A stretch of DNA of 64,000 nt from Candidatus Edwardsbacteria bacterium (GTDB lineage Bacteria; Edwardsbacteria; AC1; EtOH8), in assembly GCA_018821925.1 (NCBI GenBank), contig JAHJLF010000075.1, positions 1-64,000 of the forward strand, given 5' to 3'. This document shows positions 27,001 to 35,171 of this stretch, piece after piece (the stretch's first letter is position 1; every line of letters begins with the position of its first letter). The position numbers and the translations under genes are program-made. The notes beneath the pieces were generated by a model that saw only the letters and a list, made by a program, of their open reading frames with translations, was not told the origin of the DNA and did not search any database.

Positions 27001-27258
27001 GTCATTCTGAGTACGGCAACCATGTCAGGCAATCCGAAGAATCTGAACCCTTGGCATGATATTTCTCCGGCAACGAATTACCGATATTTGTCATTCTCTC
27101 GGAAGAGGGCATCCAGGCCTGGATGCCATTCTTCAATGGCATGACAATCGGTATTATTGATCTATTCCATTATCGAGTTAATAATAGATGAGTTATTCTA
27201 AGGATAATAATCGCCACCCATTCAACCTGGCAGGCAAGTTGCTTGGCTCAGGGTGACA
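27001..27258. repeat. Composite nested palindrome region
   Basis: Non-coding. GTCATTCTGAG (27001) and CTCAGGGTGACA (ending 27258) are a diverged inverted pair of the TGTCAC family. Inside, TACCGAT..TTGTCAT (27079-27093) pairs with ATGACAATCGGTA (27141-27153) around the perfect 20-bp palindrome GGCATCCAGGCCTGGATGCC (27108-27127). Confidence 0.6.
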
Positions 27259-27339
27259 AAGTTAAAACTGGACGGAAAAATATTGATTGACTTTAAAAAC
27301 CCCATCGCTTATTCTTATGGAAATTGATTTTTAAAACAA

Positions 27340-28131
27340 ATGCTTGATCCTATGCTCTCCTGGCATACCTATCTGATTGTCCTGCCGTTGGTGTTCTTCG
27401 CCGGGCTGGTGGACTCCATCGCCGGAGGCGGCGGCCTGATCTCGCTTCCGGCCTACCTGGCCGCCGGCCTGCCACCGCACTTCGCGCTGGGCAACAACAA
27501 GTTCTCCTCCTCCTTCGGCACCCTGGTGGCCACCCTGCGCTATTACCACGGAGGACTGATCGATCTGAAGGTGGCCCTGGTTAGTGCCTGCTTTGCCCTA
27601 GCCGGCTCCTTTTTGGGCACCCGGGCGGTCCTGCTGATGGATCCCGGCTTCCTGCGGTATGTGCTGATCGTGCTGGTCCCGGTGGTCACCATCTTTACTT
27701 TGCTGAATAAAAACCTGGGCGTCCATAATAATTCGCATCAGACCGAGGTAAAGACCAAGTTCATTCTGGCGGCTCTGGCCTCCGGGGTGATAGGATTTTA
27801 CGACGGCTTCTTCGGGCCGGGCACCGGAGCTTTTTTGATACTCTTTTATACCCTGATGCTCAAATACGATTTCGTCACCGCCAACGCCAACACCAAGGTG
27901 GTCAACCTGGCATCCAATGTGGCGGCGGTGATAACCTTTATGGCCCACGGCAAGGTGCTCTATGCCCTGGGCATACCGGCCGCGGCCTGCGGCATAGCCG
28001 GGAATCTGCTGGGAGCCAAAATGGTGATGACCAAGGGCGCCAGGATCATCCGGCCGATATTCATTTTCGTTCTGCTGCTGTTGCTGGCCAAGATAGGTTA
28101 CGACATGATCGCGGGGCAATACCATGGATAG
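27340..28131 (+). CDS. TauE/SafE (TSUP) family membrane transporter
   Basis: A 263-aa polytopic membrane protein of the sulfite exporter TauE/SafE family, which moves sulfite, sulfoacetate or other small organic acids. Characteristic elements are AGLVDSIAGGGGLISLPAYLAAGLPPHFALGNNK near the N-terminus and its half-repeat GFYDGFFGPGTGAFLILFYT in the second half, together forming the inverted two-domain fold with about eight helices. No ribosome site is clear before the ATG. The 3' end overlaps the next gene by 8 bases. The transported substrate is unknown. Confidence 0.9.
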   Translation: MLDPMLSWHTYLIVLPLVFFAGLVDSIAGGGGLISLPAYLAAGLPPHFALGNNKFSSSFGTLVATLRYYHGGLIDLKVALVSACFALAGSFLGTRAVLLMDPGFLRYVLIVLVPVVTIFTLLNKNLGVHNNSHQTEVKTKFILAALASGVIGFYDGFFGPGTGAFLILFYTLMLKYDFVTANANTKVVNLASNVAAVITFMAHGKVLYALGIPAAACGIAGNLLGAKMVMTKGARIIRPIFIFVLLLLLAKIGYDMIAGQYHG

Positions 28132-28498
28132 CGCAGAATTCAATAAATTGGTGGAGCAGGCGGTGGACGACCTGCCGCAGGACTTCAGGGACAAGCTGGA
28201 GAATATCGCCATCACGGTGGAGGACTATCCCTCCCCGGCGGTGTTGAGATCGCTGGGGGACCGGGCCGGGAAACATTCCCTGCTGGGGGTGTATATCGGC
28301 ATTCCCTACAACAAGCGCCCGGCCTACCACATCTCGGGAAAACTGCCGGACCGGATAGAGCTGTACCAGAAGAATATCGAGTCCATCTGCCGCACGCCGC
28401 AGGAGATAGTGGAGCAGATCAAGGAGACCATCATCCACGAGGTGGGGCATTATTTCGGCCTGAGCGAGGAGGACCTGGAAAGATTAGAGGGAGTGTGA
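28124..28498 (+). CDS. Zincin-like metallopeptidase-fold protein (DUF1025 type)
   Basis: A 124-aa small protein with an HExxH metal site, HEVGHYFGLSEEDL (HEVGH at 105-109), close to the C-terminus. The build of a short acidic N-terminal part, GVYIGIPYNKRP and then a C-terminal HEVGHYFG matches the minimal zincins of the COG3824 family. Proteolysis has not been shown for most members. It overlaps the transporter gene by 8 bases. I see no signal peptide, so it is cytoplasmic. Confidence 0.88.
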   Translation: MDSAEFNKLVEQAVDDLPQDFRDKLENIAITVEDYPSPAVLRSLGDRAGKHSLLGVYIGIPYNKRPAYHISGKLPDRIELYQKNIESICRTPQEIVEQIKETIIHEVGHYFGLSEEDLERLEGV

Positions 28499-28502
28499 TT
28501 GA

Positions 28503-29948
28503 ATGAAAAAGATATTACCTATAATATTTATATTGGTCGCCTTTTTCAGCATAGCCCATGCCGGCGATTATAAATGCTCCATCGTTGGTAATGCTGGTGG
28601 CAATGGGCTTGTTATTGCACAGGGCAGAAATGATGGAATAAATCGATTGTATAGTTCAGGTAAATATCCTTATGAATTTAGCTGGAACGGGGCTGGTTGG
28701 ACCAAAGATACAATGTCAGCATATCCCTGTTATCCGCGTACGATTACCGCAGGTTTCGGTAGAAATGACAATATCTGCCGAATTTTTACCGGTGACGATT
28801 CGCGTGGGGCTATAAAAGAGTATAGCTTTGATGGTTCAACTTGGGACAGTATGGTTATAAAGGCTGGCAATTGGGAAGGAATTCGAACTGTCGAGATAGG
28901 GAATATAAAGAATGACGATACTATGAGGGTTGTCGCCGGCTGTGATGACAGTACGACCATAGCTTATACCTATGAGAAAGGGAGTGGGGCGTGGAAAAGG
29001 GATACACTGGGTATTAAGAGGAGCATAGTTCAGGATATTGTTATTGGAAAAGGACGAAATGATGATACAAACAGAGTTTATTCTAGCGGTGACATCTATT
29101 GGATAGAGTATATCTACAGAGATAAATGGGACACAACCCATCATCAGTTTACAGTAAACACAGGGGGCAAGTTGCTAGGAGCATTAAAAGATGATGGTTT
29201 GCAACGGTTATATATAAAAGAGTCTGGAATCCATGAGATAGAATGGGACGGCACGCAATGGCTGAGAAGCGATTCTGCTATAGCTTATGGGACTTACCCG
29301 TTTTCAGGGAACGGACGGAATGACGGGAAACAACGGATGTACACTTTGGGTAGTAGCATGGTAATAGACGACTCGATTTTCAGTGATATTCGAATCTATG
29401 AGTGGAGTTATAACGTTGGGCAAAGCGAAGACTCAATGTGGGATAAAAAAGTATTGGATACCATTGCATTAAATTATGGTTATAATTTCGATATGGCCGC
29501 CGGGGTGGTGGGCGATGCCCGGAATGACGGCAAAAACCGAGTATATGCTTTAAGCGAGCTTGGCGTTATATATGAGTGGGAATGGGACGATTCATTAAAC
29601 GGAGTAGTGGCGGAACCAGTTACAAGTGATAGGGTTTTCAGTTTACAGTTAAACCAAAATTATCCGAATCCCTTTAATCAGTCTACAGTTATCAGTTACC
29701 AGTTAACAGGGGCCGGGCCGGTAAAACTTACGGTTTATAATATCGCCGGGCAGTTGGTGAAAATATTGATAAATAATCCCTCTCCTAATGCTTTAGGGGA
29801 GGGGAGGGTGGGGTCCGTACCAAAGATGGGCTCCGTAACCTGGGACGGCCGGGACTCCCAGGGCAAACCGGTTATAAACGGGCTTTATTTCTACTGCCTA
29901 GAAGCCGGAGGAACTCGACGGACAAAGAAGATGATACTGCTAAAATAA
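28503..29948 (+). CDS. Secreted repeat protein with T9SS-type C-terminal domain
   Basis: A 481-aa exported protein. After the signal peptide (cleavage near AHAG) come several repeats of about 50 residues keyed on GRNDGxNRxYSSG followed by YEFSWNG-like strands (GRNDGINRLYSSG, GRNDDTNRVYSSG, GRNDGKQRMYTLG, ARNDGKNRVYALS), suggesting a beta-propeller. The last ~85 residues start with LNQNYPNPFNQSTVISYQLT and end in GLYFYCLEAGGTRRTKKMILLK, the FlgD-like tail used as a type IX secretion sorting signal. A dispersed palindrome is inserted in frame in this tail (NNPSPNALGEGRVGSV). The repeat part is AT-rich. Surface-exposed or secreted (inference). Confidence 0.82.
   Translation: MKKILPIIFILVAFFSIAHAGDYKCSIVGNAGGNGLVIAQGRNDGINRLYSSGKYPYEFSWNGAGWTKDTMSAYPCYPRTITAGFGRNDNICRIFTGDDSRGAIKEYSFDGSTWDSMVIKAGNWEGIRTVEIGNIKNDDTMRVVAGCDDSTTIAYTYEKGSGAWKRDTLGIKRSIVQDIVIGKGRNDDTNRVYSSGDIYWIEYIYRDKWDTTHHQFTVNTGGKLLGALKDDGLQRLYIKESGIHEIEWDGTQWLRSDSAIAYGTYPFSGNGRNDGKQRMYTLGSSMVIDDSIFSDIRIYEWSYNVGQSEDSMWDKKVLDTIALNYGYNFDMAAGVVGDARNDGKNRVYALSELGVIYEWEWDDSLNGVVAEPVTSDRVFSLQLNQNYPNPFNQSTVISYQLTGAGPVKLTVYNIAGQLVKILINNPSPNALGEGRVGSVPKMGSVTWDGRDSQGKPVINGLYFYCLEAGGTRRTKKMILLK
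29778..29803. repeat. Palindrome inserted inside a coding region
   Basis: CCCTCTCCTAA/TTAGGGGAGGG-type copy of the 5195 family, here within the secreted-protein gene. Its reading gives PSPNALGEG and keeps the frame. Confidence 0.7.
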
Positions 29949-29967
29949 TTTATGTTGTTTGTTGCCG

Positions 29968-29995
29968 CCGCACTGCACTCGCAGTGCGGTTTTTA
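29968..29995 (+). terminator. Terminator after the secreted repeat protein gene
   Basis: CCGCACTGC (29968-29976) pairs with GCAGTGCGG (29981-29989), loop ACTC, followed by a T run. Confidence 0.88.
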
Positions 29996-30101
29996 GTTGC
30001 TCTTAAAATATTTTAATTTTTATGAAACATATCCCCCCGGCCCTGCGTAGTCTCCTATGAAACACGAATTAAATTAAATTTCCAAATAAAAGGAGAAGGC
30101 C

Positions 30102-30194
30102 ATGAAAGGGATAGTTGATTTAAAGAGCGTAGATTGGGGAGGGTTGATCCCCATCGGTACCATAGTTGCCCTGTTGCTGATATCCATGCTGTAA
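30102..30194 (+). CDS. 30-aa single-helix membrane micropeptide
   Basis: ATG 30102 is preceded by AAAAGGAGAAGGCC, one of the best ribosome sites in the window. The product is 30 residues, MKGIVDLKSVDWGG followed by a hydrophobic helix ending LLLISML. It is flanked by terminators on both sides, so it is a stand-alone small transcript. Small membrane peptides often regulate a larger membrane protein; no partner is visible. The family is unknown to me. Confidence 0.6.
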   Translation: MKGIVDLKSVDWGGLIPIGTIVALLLISML

Positions 30195-30236
30195 AAGATA
30201 CCCAACCTCATATACCCCAAAAACTACCTCCAGAAA

Positions 30237-30263
30237 AGAAGCCGGAAAATTTCCGGCTTTTTA
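30237..30263 (+). terminator. Terminator after the micropeptide gene
   Basis: GCCGGAAA (30241-30248) and TTTCCGGC (30250-30257) followed by TTTTT. Confidence 0.85.
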
Positions 30264-30321
30264 GTTATGGGGTCCCCCTTCAGCCTGCTTTATGAAAGAA
30301 TCCTCAGGGTAACAGCGAAAT

Positions 30322-30468
30322 TGTCATACTGAGAATGGCTTTTCACCCACCAAGTCGAAGTGTGCCGAAAATAAATATTATACTGCACCCATTCGGCTTG
30401 ACACACATGGGGTCGTTCTCAGGGTGACAGAATTTACGGCCTGGATTCCCATTTTCATGGGAATGACA
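30322..30468. repeat. Two dispersed repeats upstream of the sigma factor gene
   Basis: TGTCATACTGAGAA (from 30322) and TTCTCAGGGTGACA (ending 30429) form the ends of a 108-base element with inner inverted pair AAGTCGAAGTGTG/CGGCTTGACACAC. Next is GGATTCCC/GGGAATGACA (30443-30468). No gene is seen in 30195-30550. Confidence 0.6.
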
Positions 30469-30550
30469 ATAAGCACTTTATGATCAATTACAATTGATAT
30501 TTACAACCATGCTTTCAAAAATCGCCACACTTCCCGGACATATTTTGGGT

Positions 30551-30580
30551 TTGACACCGGTCAAATCTAAATGCTATACT
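30551..30580 (+). promoter_or_regulatory. Promoter for a leaderless mRNA (sigma factor gene)
   Basis: TTGACA (30551-30556), 18-base spacer, TATACT (30575-30580), then six bases to ATG 30587. Confidence 0.72.
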
Positions 30581-30586
30581 AACTTC

Positions 30587-31147
30587 ATGGCTTCCGAAAA
30601 CAAAGACCAACTATTGATAGACCGGTGTCTGGCCGGCGACAGCCGGGCCTTCAACGATCTGATCAACCGCTATAAAAGGCAGATATTCGCCCTTATCTTT
30701 CGCCTGGTCCACAACCAGAGCGATGCCGAGGATATTGCCCAGAACACCTTCATAAAAGCTTACAAGAACTTGGGAAGCTACGATCCATCCTACCCTTTCC
30801 TTACCTGGCTGTTCAAGATCGCCCATAACTCGGCCATCGATTTCTTGCGGGCAAAAAAACCGGAATCGCTCTCCATCCACGACGAAGAAAATCCCTTAGA
30901 TATCGAGGCCACTGACACCTCGCTGGAGGAAAGGATCGAGGCCGCCTCCCAGCAGGAGCTGATAGACAAGGTGCTGGGCACCCTGCCTCCCCTCTACCGC
31001 GAGATCCTAATACTTAGACATCAGCAGGAACTTTCGTATGAGGAGATCGCAGAGACCCTGGACATCCCGGTGGGCACTGTCAAGATACGACTCTTTAGGG
31101 CCAGAGACATCATGAAGCAGAAACTGGTCAAGTTGGGCTACGGCTAA
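30587..31147 (+). CDS. ECF-type RNA polymerase sigma factor
   Basis: A 186-aa sigma-70 family factor of the extracytoplasmic function class. Region 2 spans residues ~12-80 (DRCLAGDSRAFNDLINRYKRQIFALIFRL, then DAEDIAQNTFIKAYKNL and FLTWLFKIAHNSAIDFLR). Region 4 spans ~125-182 (LPPLYREILILRHQQELSYEEIAETLDIPVGTVKIRLFRARD). Start ATG 30587 is fixed by the promoter and by the family N-terminus; a longer frame from 30494 would include the promoter. It is followed by an anti-sigma gene and a bactofilin-like gene, a typical envelope-stress module. Confidence 0.93.
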   Translation: MASENKDQLLIDRCLAGDSRAFNDLINRYKRQIFALIFRLVHNQSDAEDIAQNTFIKAYKNLGSYDPSYPFLTWLFKIAHNSAIDFLRAKKPESLSIHDEENPLDIEATDTSLEERIEAASQQELIDKVLGTLPPLYREILILRHQQELSYEEIAETLDIPVGTVKIRLFRARDIMKQKLVKLGYG

Positions 31148-31228
31148 CCCAATATCATCAAAGAACTTGGACATAATGAAACCTTTGAACGCCCCCCGTC
31201 GTATTACTACCAGAACGGAGAAAAAACC

Positions 31229-31801
31229 ATGGAATGCAAAGAGATAAAAAATAAGTTGCAGGAGTTGACAGACAACTCCCTTGAAAATCAGGAGGTTACC
31301 GCAATAAAGACCCACCTGAGGTCCTGCCGTTCCTGCACTGCCGACTACCGCCTGCTCAATCTGGTGGCCGAGTCGGTCAAAGCCCTGCCCCTGCCACAGA
31401 TCAGCACCGAGTTCAACGCTAACATCTTTAATGCTTTGGGGTTGGAATATACGGTCTCTCGCCTCAGCCCTGTGATAAAATGGACCACCGGCGCCGTTGT
31501 ATCGCTAAGCTCCCTGTGGCTGGTGATATTCGGTCTGGGATTGACCTTCGGCCTGAACAAGCTGGATCCTTTCAAAATATTCTCCCTGGCCAAGGGCTTT
31601 ATGAAAGCCCTGCCCAACCTGCAGGTGATCGTGGTCAAAGCCGGGCTACGGCTGGCCGATATGATCGACCTGCTGGGCCAGGTGGCCGCCACCCTGCTTA
31701 AGGGATCCAACCTGCCGGTCCAGCTGGCCATCGCCAGCATCGCGGCCTTCGCCATCATCGCCGTCGCCTCCAAAAGAATTTATATAAATTCAAAAATATA
31801 G
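31229..31801 (+). CDS. Zinc-finger anti-sigma factor
   Basis: A 190-aa membrane protein. Residues 1-40 form the anti-sigma zinc domain, with HLRSCRSC (Hx3Cx2C) and the preceding helix ECKEIKNKLQELTDNSL. A transmembrane helix lies at about 90-112 (VVSLSSLWLVIFGLGLTFGL), with further hydrophobic stretches near 145-182. It should hold the upstream sigma factor at the membrane until a stress signal arrives (family knowledge). GGAG lies upstream of the ATG. It sits 81 bases after the sigma gene. Confidence 0.88.
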   Translation: MECKEIKNKLQELTDNSLENQEVTAIKTHLRSCRSCTADYRLLNLVAESVKALPLPQISTEFNANIFNALGLEYTVSRLSPVIKWTTGAVVSLSSLWLVIFGLGLTFGLNKLDPFKIFSLAKGFMKALPNLQVIVVKAGLRLADMIDLLGQVAATLLKGSNLPVQLAIASIAAFAIIAVASKRIYINSKI

Positions 31802-31822
31802 CACATAAAAAGGAGCACGATC

Positions 31823-33076
31823 ATGTACAAATTTAACAACCATTCTGCCAAATCCGGCTGGCTCATCCTGCTGCCGATGATCGCCCTGCTGCTGGCGGCA
31901 ACCGCCGGACTGGCCGAGGAAAAAGTGGTGGGCACCAAGCTGCTGGACAAGAAGACCGTCATTAAGATCCAGGGGATCGGCGATGGTGATTCCGACACTA
32001 CCTACAAGTTCAAGATCGGAGAGAAAGAGGTCGAAATAGACTCCAAGAATGCCAAGGTGGGGAATATCTATGTCGGCCCAGCCGACACCATTAATGACGA
32101 TGTGGTCACCAAGGGAGGCTCCATAACGGTGGACGGCATGGTCAACGGCGACTGTGTGACCTTCGGCGGCGGCGTAACGGTCAACGGCACGGTGATGCAC
32201 GACGTGGCCACCTTCGGAGGCCCGACCCTGGTCAACGGAACCGTCAAGGGCGACGTGGCCACCTTTGGAGGCCCGGTCTCCATCGACGGCACGGTGGGCG
32301 GCGATGTGGCTGCCTTCGGCGGAATGGTGAAGCTGGGGCCCAAGTCCTCGGTAGGTGGGGATATCTCGACCGTGGGCGGCACGGTTGACAAGACCGAAGG
32401 GGCCCGGGTCATCGGTGAGATCAAAAACGTGGACCTGGGTATGCTCAACCAGTTCATTCCCAGCTTGATCGGCTCGGCTCACATTGCCCATAAAAAACCG
32501 GCCACCGGACGGGCCATAAAATTCTTCATCACCTTCTTCATGCTGGCCGGGCTGGGCATTTTGGTGACGCTGCTGGGCGTGTTCTTTGCCAAACCCATCG
32601 AACGCATTACCCATATAATCGAAACCGATTTCTGGAAGTCGGCCGGCATCGGATTCCTGGTGCAGATCTCCCTGGCCCCGGCCTTAGTGTTCATGGCTGT
32701 CTCCATCCTGGGCATTCCCCTGATACCGCTGGCGGTGCTGCTGGTGGTGGCCGGGATCCTGATGAGCATCGCCAGCTTCGGGGTGATCATCAACCAGAAA
32801 TTCCTGCATGCCGTCAATAAGCCGCCCATGAACACTCTTCCGGCGGTGGTGCTGGGCTTTGTGCTGCTCCACTCCCTGTTCCTGCTGGGCTCTTTGATAA
32901 ACATCGCCGGCAGTCCTCTGACCGCCCTGGGCGTGATATTCATCATCATCAACTTCATCGTCCTGTGGTGCGGGGTCACCGTGGGCCTGGGCGCGGTGTG
33001 GACCACCCGGCTGGGAACCAGGGACCAGGCTCCGCCCAGACTGCCCAAAGCACCGAAGATAGCAGCTGCCGAATAA
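31823..33076 (+). CDS. Membrane protein with bactofilin-like polymerising repeats
   Basis: A 417-aa protein. It has a Sec signal (GLAEE near residue 32), then a bactofilin-like beta-helix at about residues 90-190 made of hexapeptide-type turns (VNGDCVTFGGGVTVNGTVMHDVATFGG, then VNGTVKGDVATFGG and IDGTVGGDVAAFGG). Residues 230-395 contain four or five transmembrane helices (FFITFFMLAGLGILVTLLGV, LAPALVFMAVSILGIPLIPL). It is the third gene of the sigma operon, with AAGGAG upstream, so it is probably the main effector of the envelope-stress response (inference). Confidence 0.8.
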   Translation: MYKFNNHSAKSGWLILLPMIALLLAATAGLAEEKVVGTKLLDKKTVIKIQGIGDGDSDTTYKFKIGEKEVEIDSKNAKVGNIYVGPADTINDDVVTKGGSITVDGMVNGDCVTFGGGVTVNGTVMHDVATFGGPTLVNGTVKGDVATFGGPVSIDGTVGGDVAAFGGMVKLGPKSSVGGDISTVGGTVDKTEGARVIGEIKNVDLGMLNQFIPSLIGSAHIAHKKPATGRAIKFFITFFMLAGLGILVTLLGVFFAKPIERITHIIETDFWKSAGIGFLVQISLAPALVFMAVSILGIPLIPLAVLLVVAGILMSIASFGVIINQKFLHAVNKPPMNTLPAVVLGFVLLHSLFLLGSLINIAGSPLTALGVIFIIINFIVLWCGVTVGLGAVWTTRLGTRDQAPPRLPKAPKIAAAE

Positions 33077-33094
33077 AAACAAAACATTGAACAC

Positions 33095-33133
33095 AAAACG
33101 GCCTTGGGGTCAACGATCCTCAAGGCCGTTTTA
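33095..33133 (+). terminator. Terminator of the sigma operon
   Basis: AAAACGGCCTTG (33095-33106) pairs with CAAGGCCGTTTT (33121-33132). Confidence 0.85.
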
Positions 33134-33161
33134 TAAATTCCCGATAAAATCCTACGTGCCC

Positions 33162-33190
33162 TTGAAGTTTCGCCCTTTGGGGTTTATAAT
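33162..33190 (+). promoter_or_regulatory. Promoter of the PspC/M16 genes
   Basis: TTGAAG (33162-33167), 17-base spacer, TATAAT (33185-33190). A second TATAAT follows at 33193. AGGAGAAGG is the ribosome site. Confidence 0.7.
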
Positions 33191-33218
33191 TGTATAATCA
33201 ATAGTTAGGAGAAGGATC

Positions 33219-33410
33219 ATGGCCAAAAGAATTTACCGCTCTACCAAGGACCGGATGCTGGGCGGCGTCTGCGGCGGCATAGGAGAATATTTCGACGTTG
33301 ATCCCACCATCATCCGGCTGATAGCGGTGGTTGTTGCCCTGTCCGGCGCCGGGATACTGGCCTACATCATCGCCTGGATCATCATCCCCGACCAGCCGGT
33401 TGTAATGTAG
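33219..33410 (+). CDS. PspC domain protein, short
   Basis: A 63-aa protein consisting of one PspC domain: basic start KRIYRSTKDRMLGGVCGGIGEYFDVDPTIIRL followed by a transmembrane helix. PspC proteins sense membrane stress with PspA. It is immediately followed by a longer PspC gene, so the pair may be a duplication. AGGAGAAGG lies before the ATG. Confidence 0.9.
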   Translation: MAKRIYRSTKDRMLGGVCGGIGEYFDVDPTIIRLIAVVVALSGAGILAYIIAWIIIPDQPVVM

Positions 33411-33421
33411 GAGGCCTTTAG

Positions 33422-33823
33422 ATGCCCAAACGATTATACCGTTCCGGAAAGGACCGGGTGGTGGGTGGCGTCTGCGGAGGCCTGGCCGATTATTTTGACA
33501 TCGACCCCCTGCTGATTCGCATCATCTTTATAATCCTGGCCCTGTCCGGCGGGCTGGGGGTCCTTATTTATCTGGCGGCCTGGCTAATCATCCCCGGTCA
33601 GAGCCTTTCCGCCGGCCAACACGAAACTCCGCCAACTCCCGAGGAAAGGAAACCGAATATGAAGCGAAATCCATCCGGGGTGGTGTTCGGAATACTGATC
33701 ATCGTCCTGGGCATCGGGTTGCTGCTGCATAACTACGGACTGTTTTATTTTAAATTCAACCTGATCTGGCCGCTTATCCTGATCGCCATCGGGGTCAGGC
33801 TGCTGATCAGGGACAAAAAATAA
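33422..33823 (+). CDS. PspC domain protein with extra transmembrane pair
   Basis: A 133-aa protein. Residues 1-60 repeat the PspC domain of the upstream gene (RLYRSGKDRVVGGVCGGLADYFDIDPLLIR). After a hydrophilic linker, residues 83-130 hold two more hydrophobic segments (GVVFGILIIVLGIGLLLHNYGL and LIWPLILIAIGVRLLI), as in the LiaF/DUF5668-type membrane module. Eleven bases separate it from the previous gene; it precedes the M16 pair. Likely acts in envelope stress sensing (inference). Confidence 0.88.
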   Translation: MPKRLYRSGKDRVVGGVCGGLADYFDIDPLLIRIIFIILALSGGLGVLIYLAAWLIIPGQSLSAGQHETPPTPEERKPNMKRNPSGVVFGILIIVLGIGLLLHNYGLFYFKFNLIWPLILIAIGVRLLIRDKK

Positions 33824-33836
33824 CGGAAGGCAATTC

Positions 33837-35171
33837 ATGAGAAAATTAATTCTGGCGGCATCCTGCCTGGCATTGGTCGTTTCCGGGGCCGGGGCCATTG
33901 ACACCCTGGCAGTTTATCAGGACAGCCTGGCCAACGGCCTGAAAATTCTGACAGTGGAGAAGCCCGGTCTGCCCCTGGTGAGCTTTCAGGTGTGGTACCG
34001 GGTGGGTTCCCGCAACGAGCGGCCGGGCATCACCGGGATCTCCCACCTGTTGGAACACATGATGTTCAAGGGGACCGACAAGATCGGGCCGGAGGAATTC
34101 TCCAGGATCGTCCAGAAATACGGCGGGCATTGCAACGCCTTCACCAGCGAGGACTACACCGCCTATTACGAGAACATCTCGACCGAATTCCTTTCGGTGG
34201 CCATGGAGATGGAGTCGGACCGGATGGCCAACCTGAAATTAGATCCCCTGGAATTCGACCCGGAACGCAACGTGGTCAAGGAGGAGCGCCGTTTAAGAGA
34301 GAACTCGCCCTACGGCCATCTGTTCGAACAGCTCAGTGCTGCCGCCTATATCGCCCACCCCTACGGCTGGCCGGTGCTGGGCTGGATGTCCGACATAGAA
34401 GCTATGACGATCCAGGATCTGCGCGAATATTACCGGACCTATTATATCCCCAACAATGCCACCTGTGTGATAGTGGGCGACATAGACCGGAAGAAGGCGG
34501 TGGCCATGGTGGCCAAATACTTCGGGAACATACCGGCCGGAACAAAAGAGCCGCCCAAGGTCACCACCGTGGAGCCTCCCCAGATGGGCGAGCGCCGGGT
34601 CAAGGTATTAAAGGATACCAGGATGCCATTGGTGGCTCTGGGATATCATACCCCTCAAATCGGCCATAAGGATACCTACGCCCTGGAACTGCTTTCCAAT
34701 ATACTCAGCAATGGCGAAAGCTCCCGGCTCTACCGCAGCCTGGTCTACGACAAGCAGCTGGCTTTGTTCGCTGGCGGATATAACGACACCCAGACCGATC
34801 CCACCCAATTCATCTTCTATTCGGCGCCCCAGAAGGGCCACAATACGGATGAACTTGAGCGGGTCATAGCCGAGGAGCTGGAAAAAATAAAACAGGCGGG
34901 CGTCACCCAAAGGGAGCTCCAGAAAAGCAAGAACCAGCTAGAGGCGGAATTTGTTTTCCAGCAGGAACGGAACAGAGGGCTGGCCGTACAGATTGGCTCG
35001 GCCCAGACCAGGCTGTCCTGGTGCTATTTGAACAGCTATCTTAAAAACATCCGCTCGGTAAGCAATCAGGACATCATCTCCGTGGCCAATAAATATTTCA
35101 TCGACCAGAACAAGACCGTGGCCACCCTGGTCCCGATCGGCAGCCCCAAAAGCAAAGGAGAGGCCCAATGA
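33837..35171 (+). CDS. M16 family zinc peptidase, catalytic subunit
   Basis: A 444-aa exported protease of the pitrilysin/processing peptidase family. The signal peptide ends near GAGA (20). The inverted zinc motif is HLLEH (H70, E73, H74), followed downstream by the distal glutamate in FDPERNVVKEERR. The second M16 domain (around residues 190-440) contains YYIPNNATCVIVGDI and SSRLYRSLVYDKQLA. It overlaps by 4 bases with a related gene that lacks the zinc motif, and the two are likely subunits of one periplasmic enzyme. Confidence 0.92.
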   Translation: MRKLILAASCLALVVSGAGAIDTLAVYQDSLANGLKILTVEKPGLPLVSFQVWYRVGSRNERPGITGISHLLEHMMFKGTDKIGPEEFSRIVQKYGGHCNAFTSEDYTAYYENISTEFLSVAMEMESDRMANLKLDPLEFDPERNVVKEERRLRENSPYGHLFEQLSAAAYIAHPYGWPVLGWMSDIEAMTIQDLREYYRTYYIPNNATCVIVGDIDRKKAVAMVAKYFGNIPAGTKEPPKVTTVEPPQMGERRVKVLKDTRMPLVALGYHTPQIGHKDTYALELLSNILSNGESSRLYRSLVYDKQLALFAGGYNDTQTDPTQFIFYSAPQKGHNTDELERVIAEELEKIKQAGVTQRELQKSKNQLEAEFVFQQERNRGLAVQIGSAQTRLSWCYLNSYLKNIRSVSNQDIISVANKYFIDQNKTVATLVPIGSPKSKGEAQ

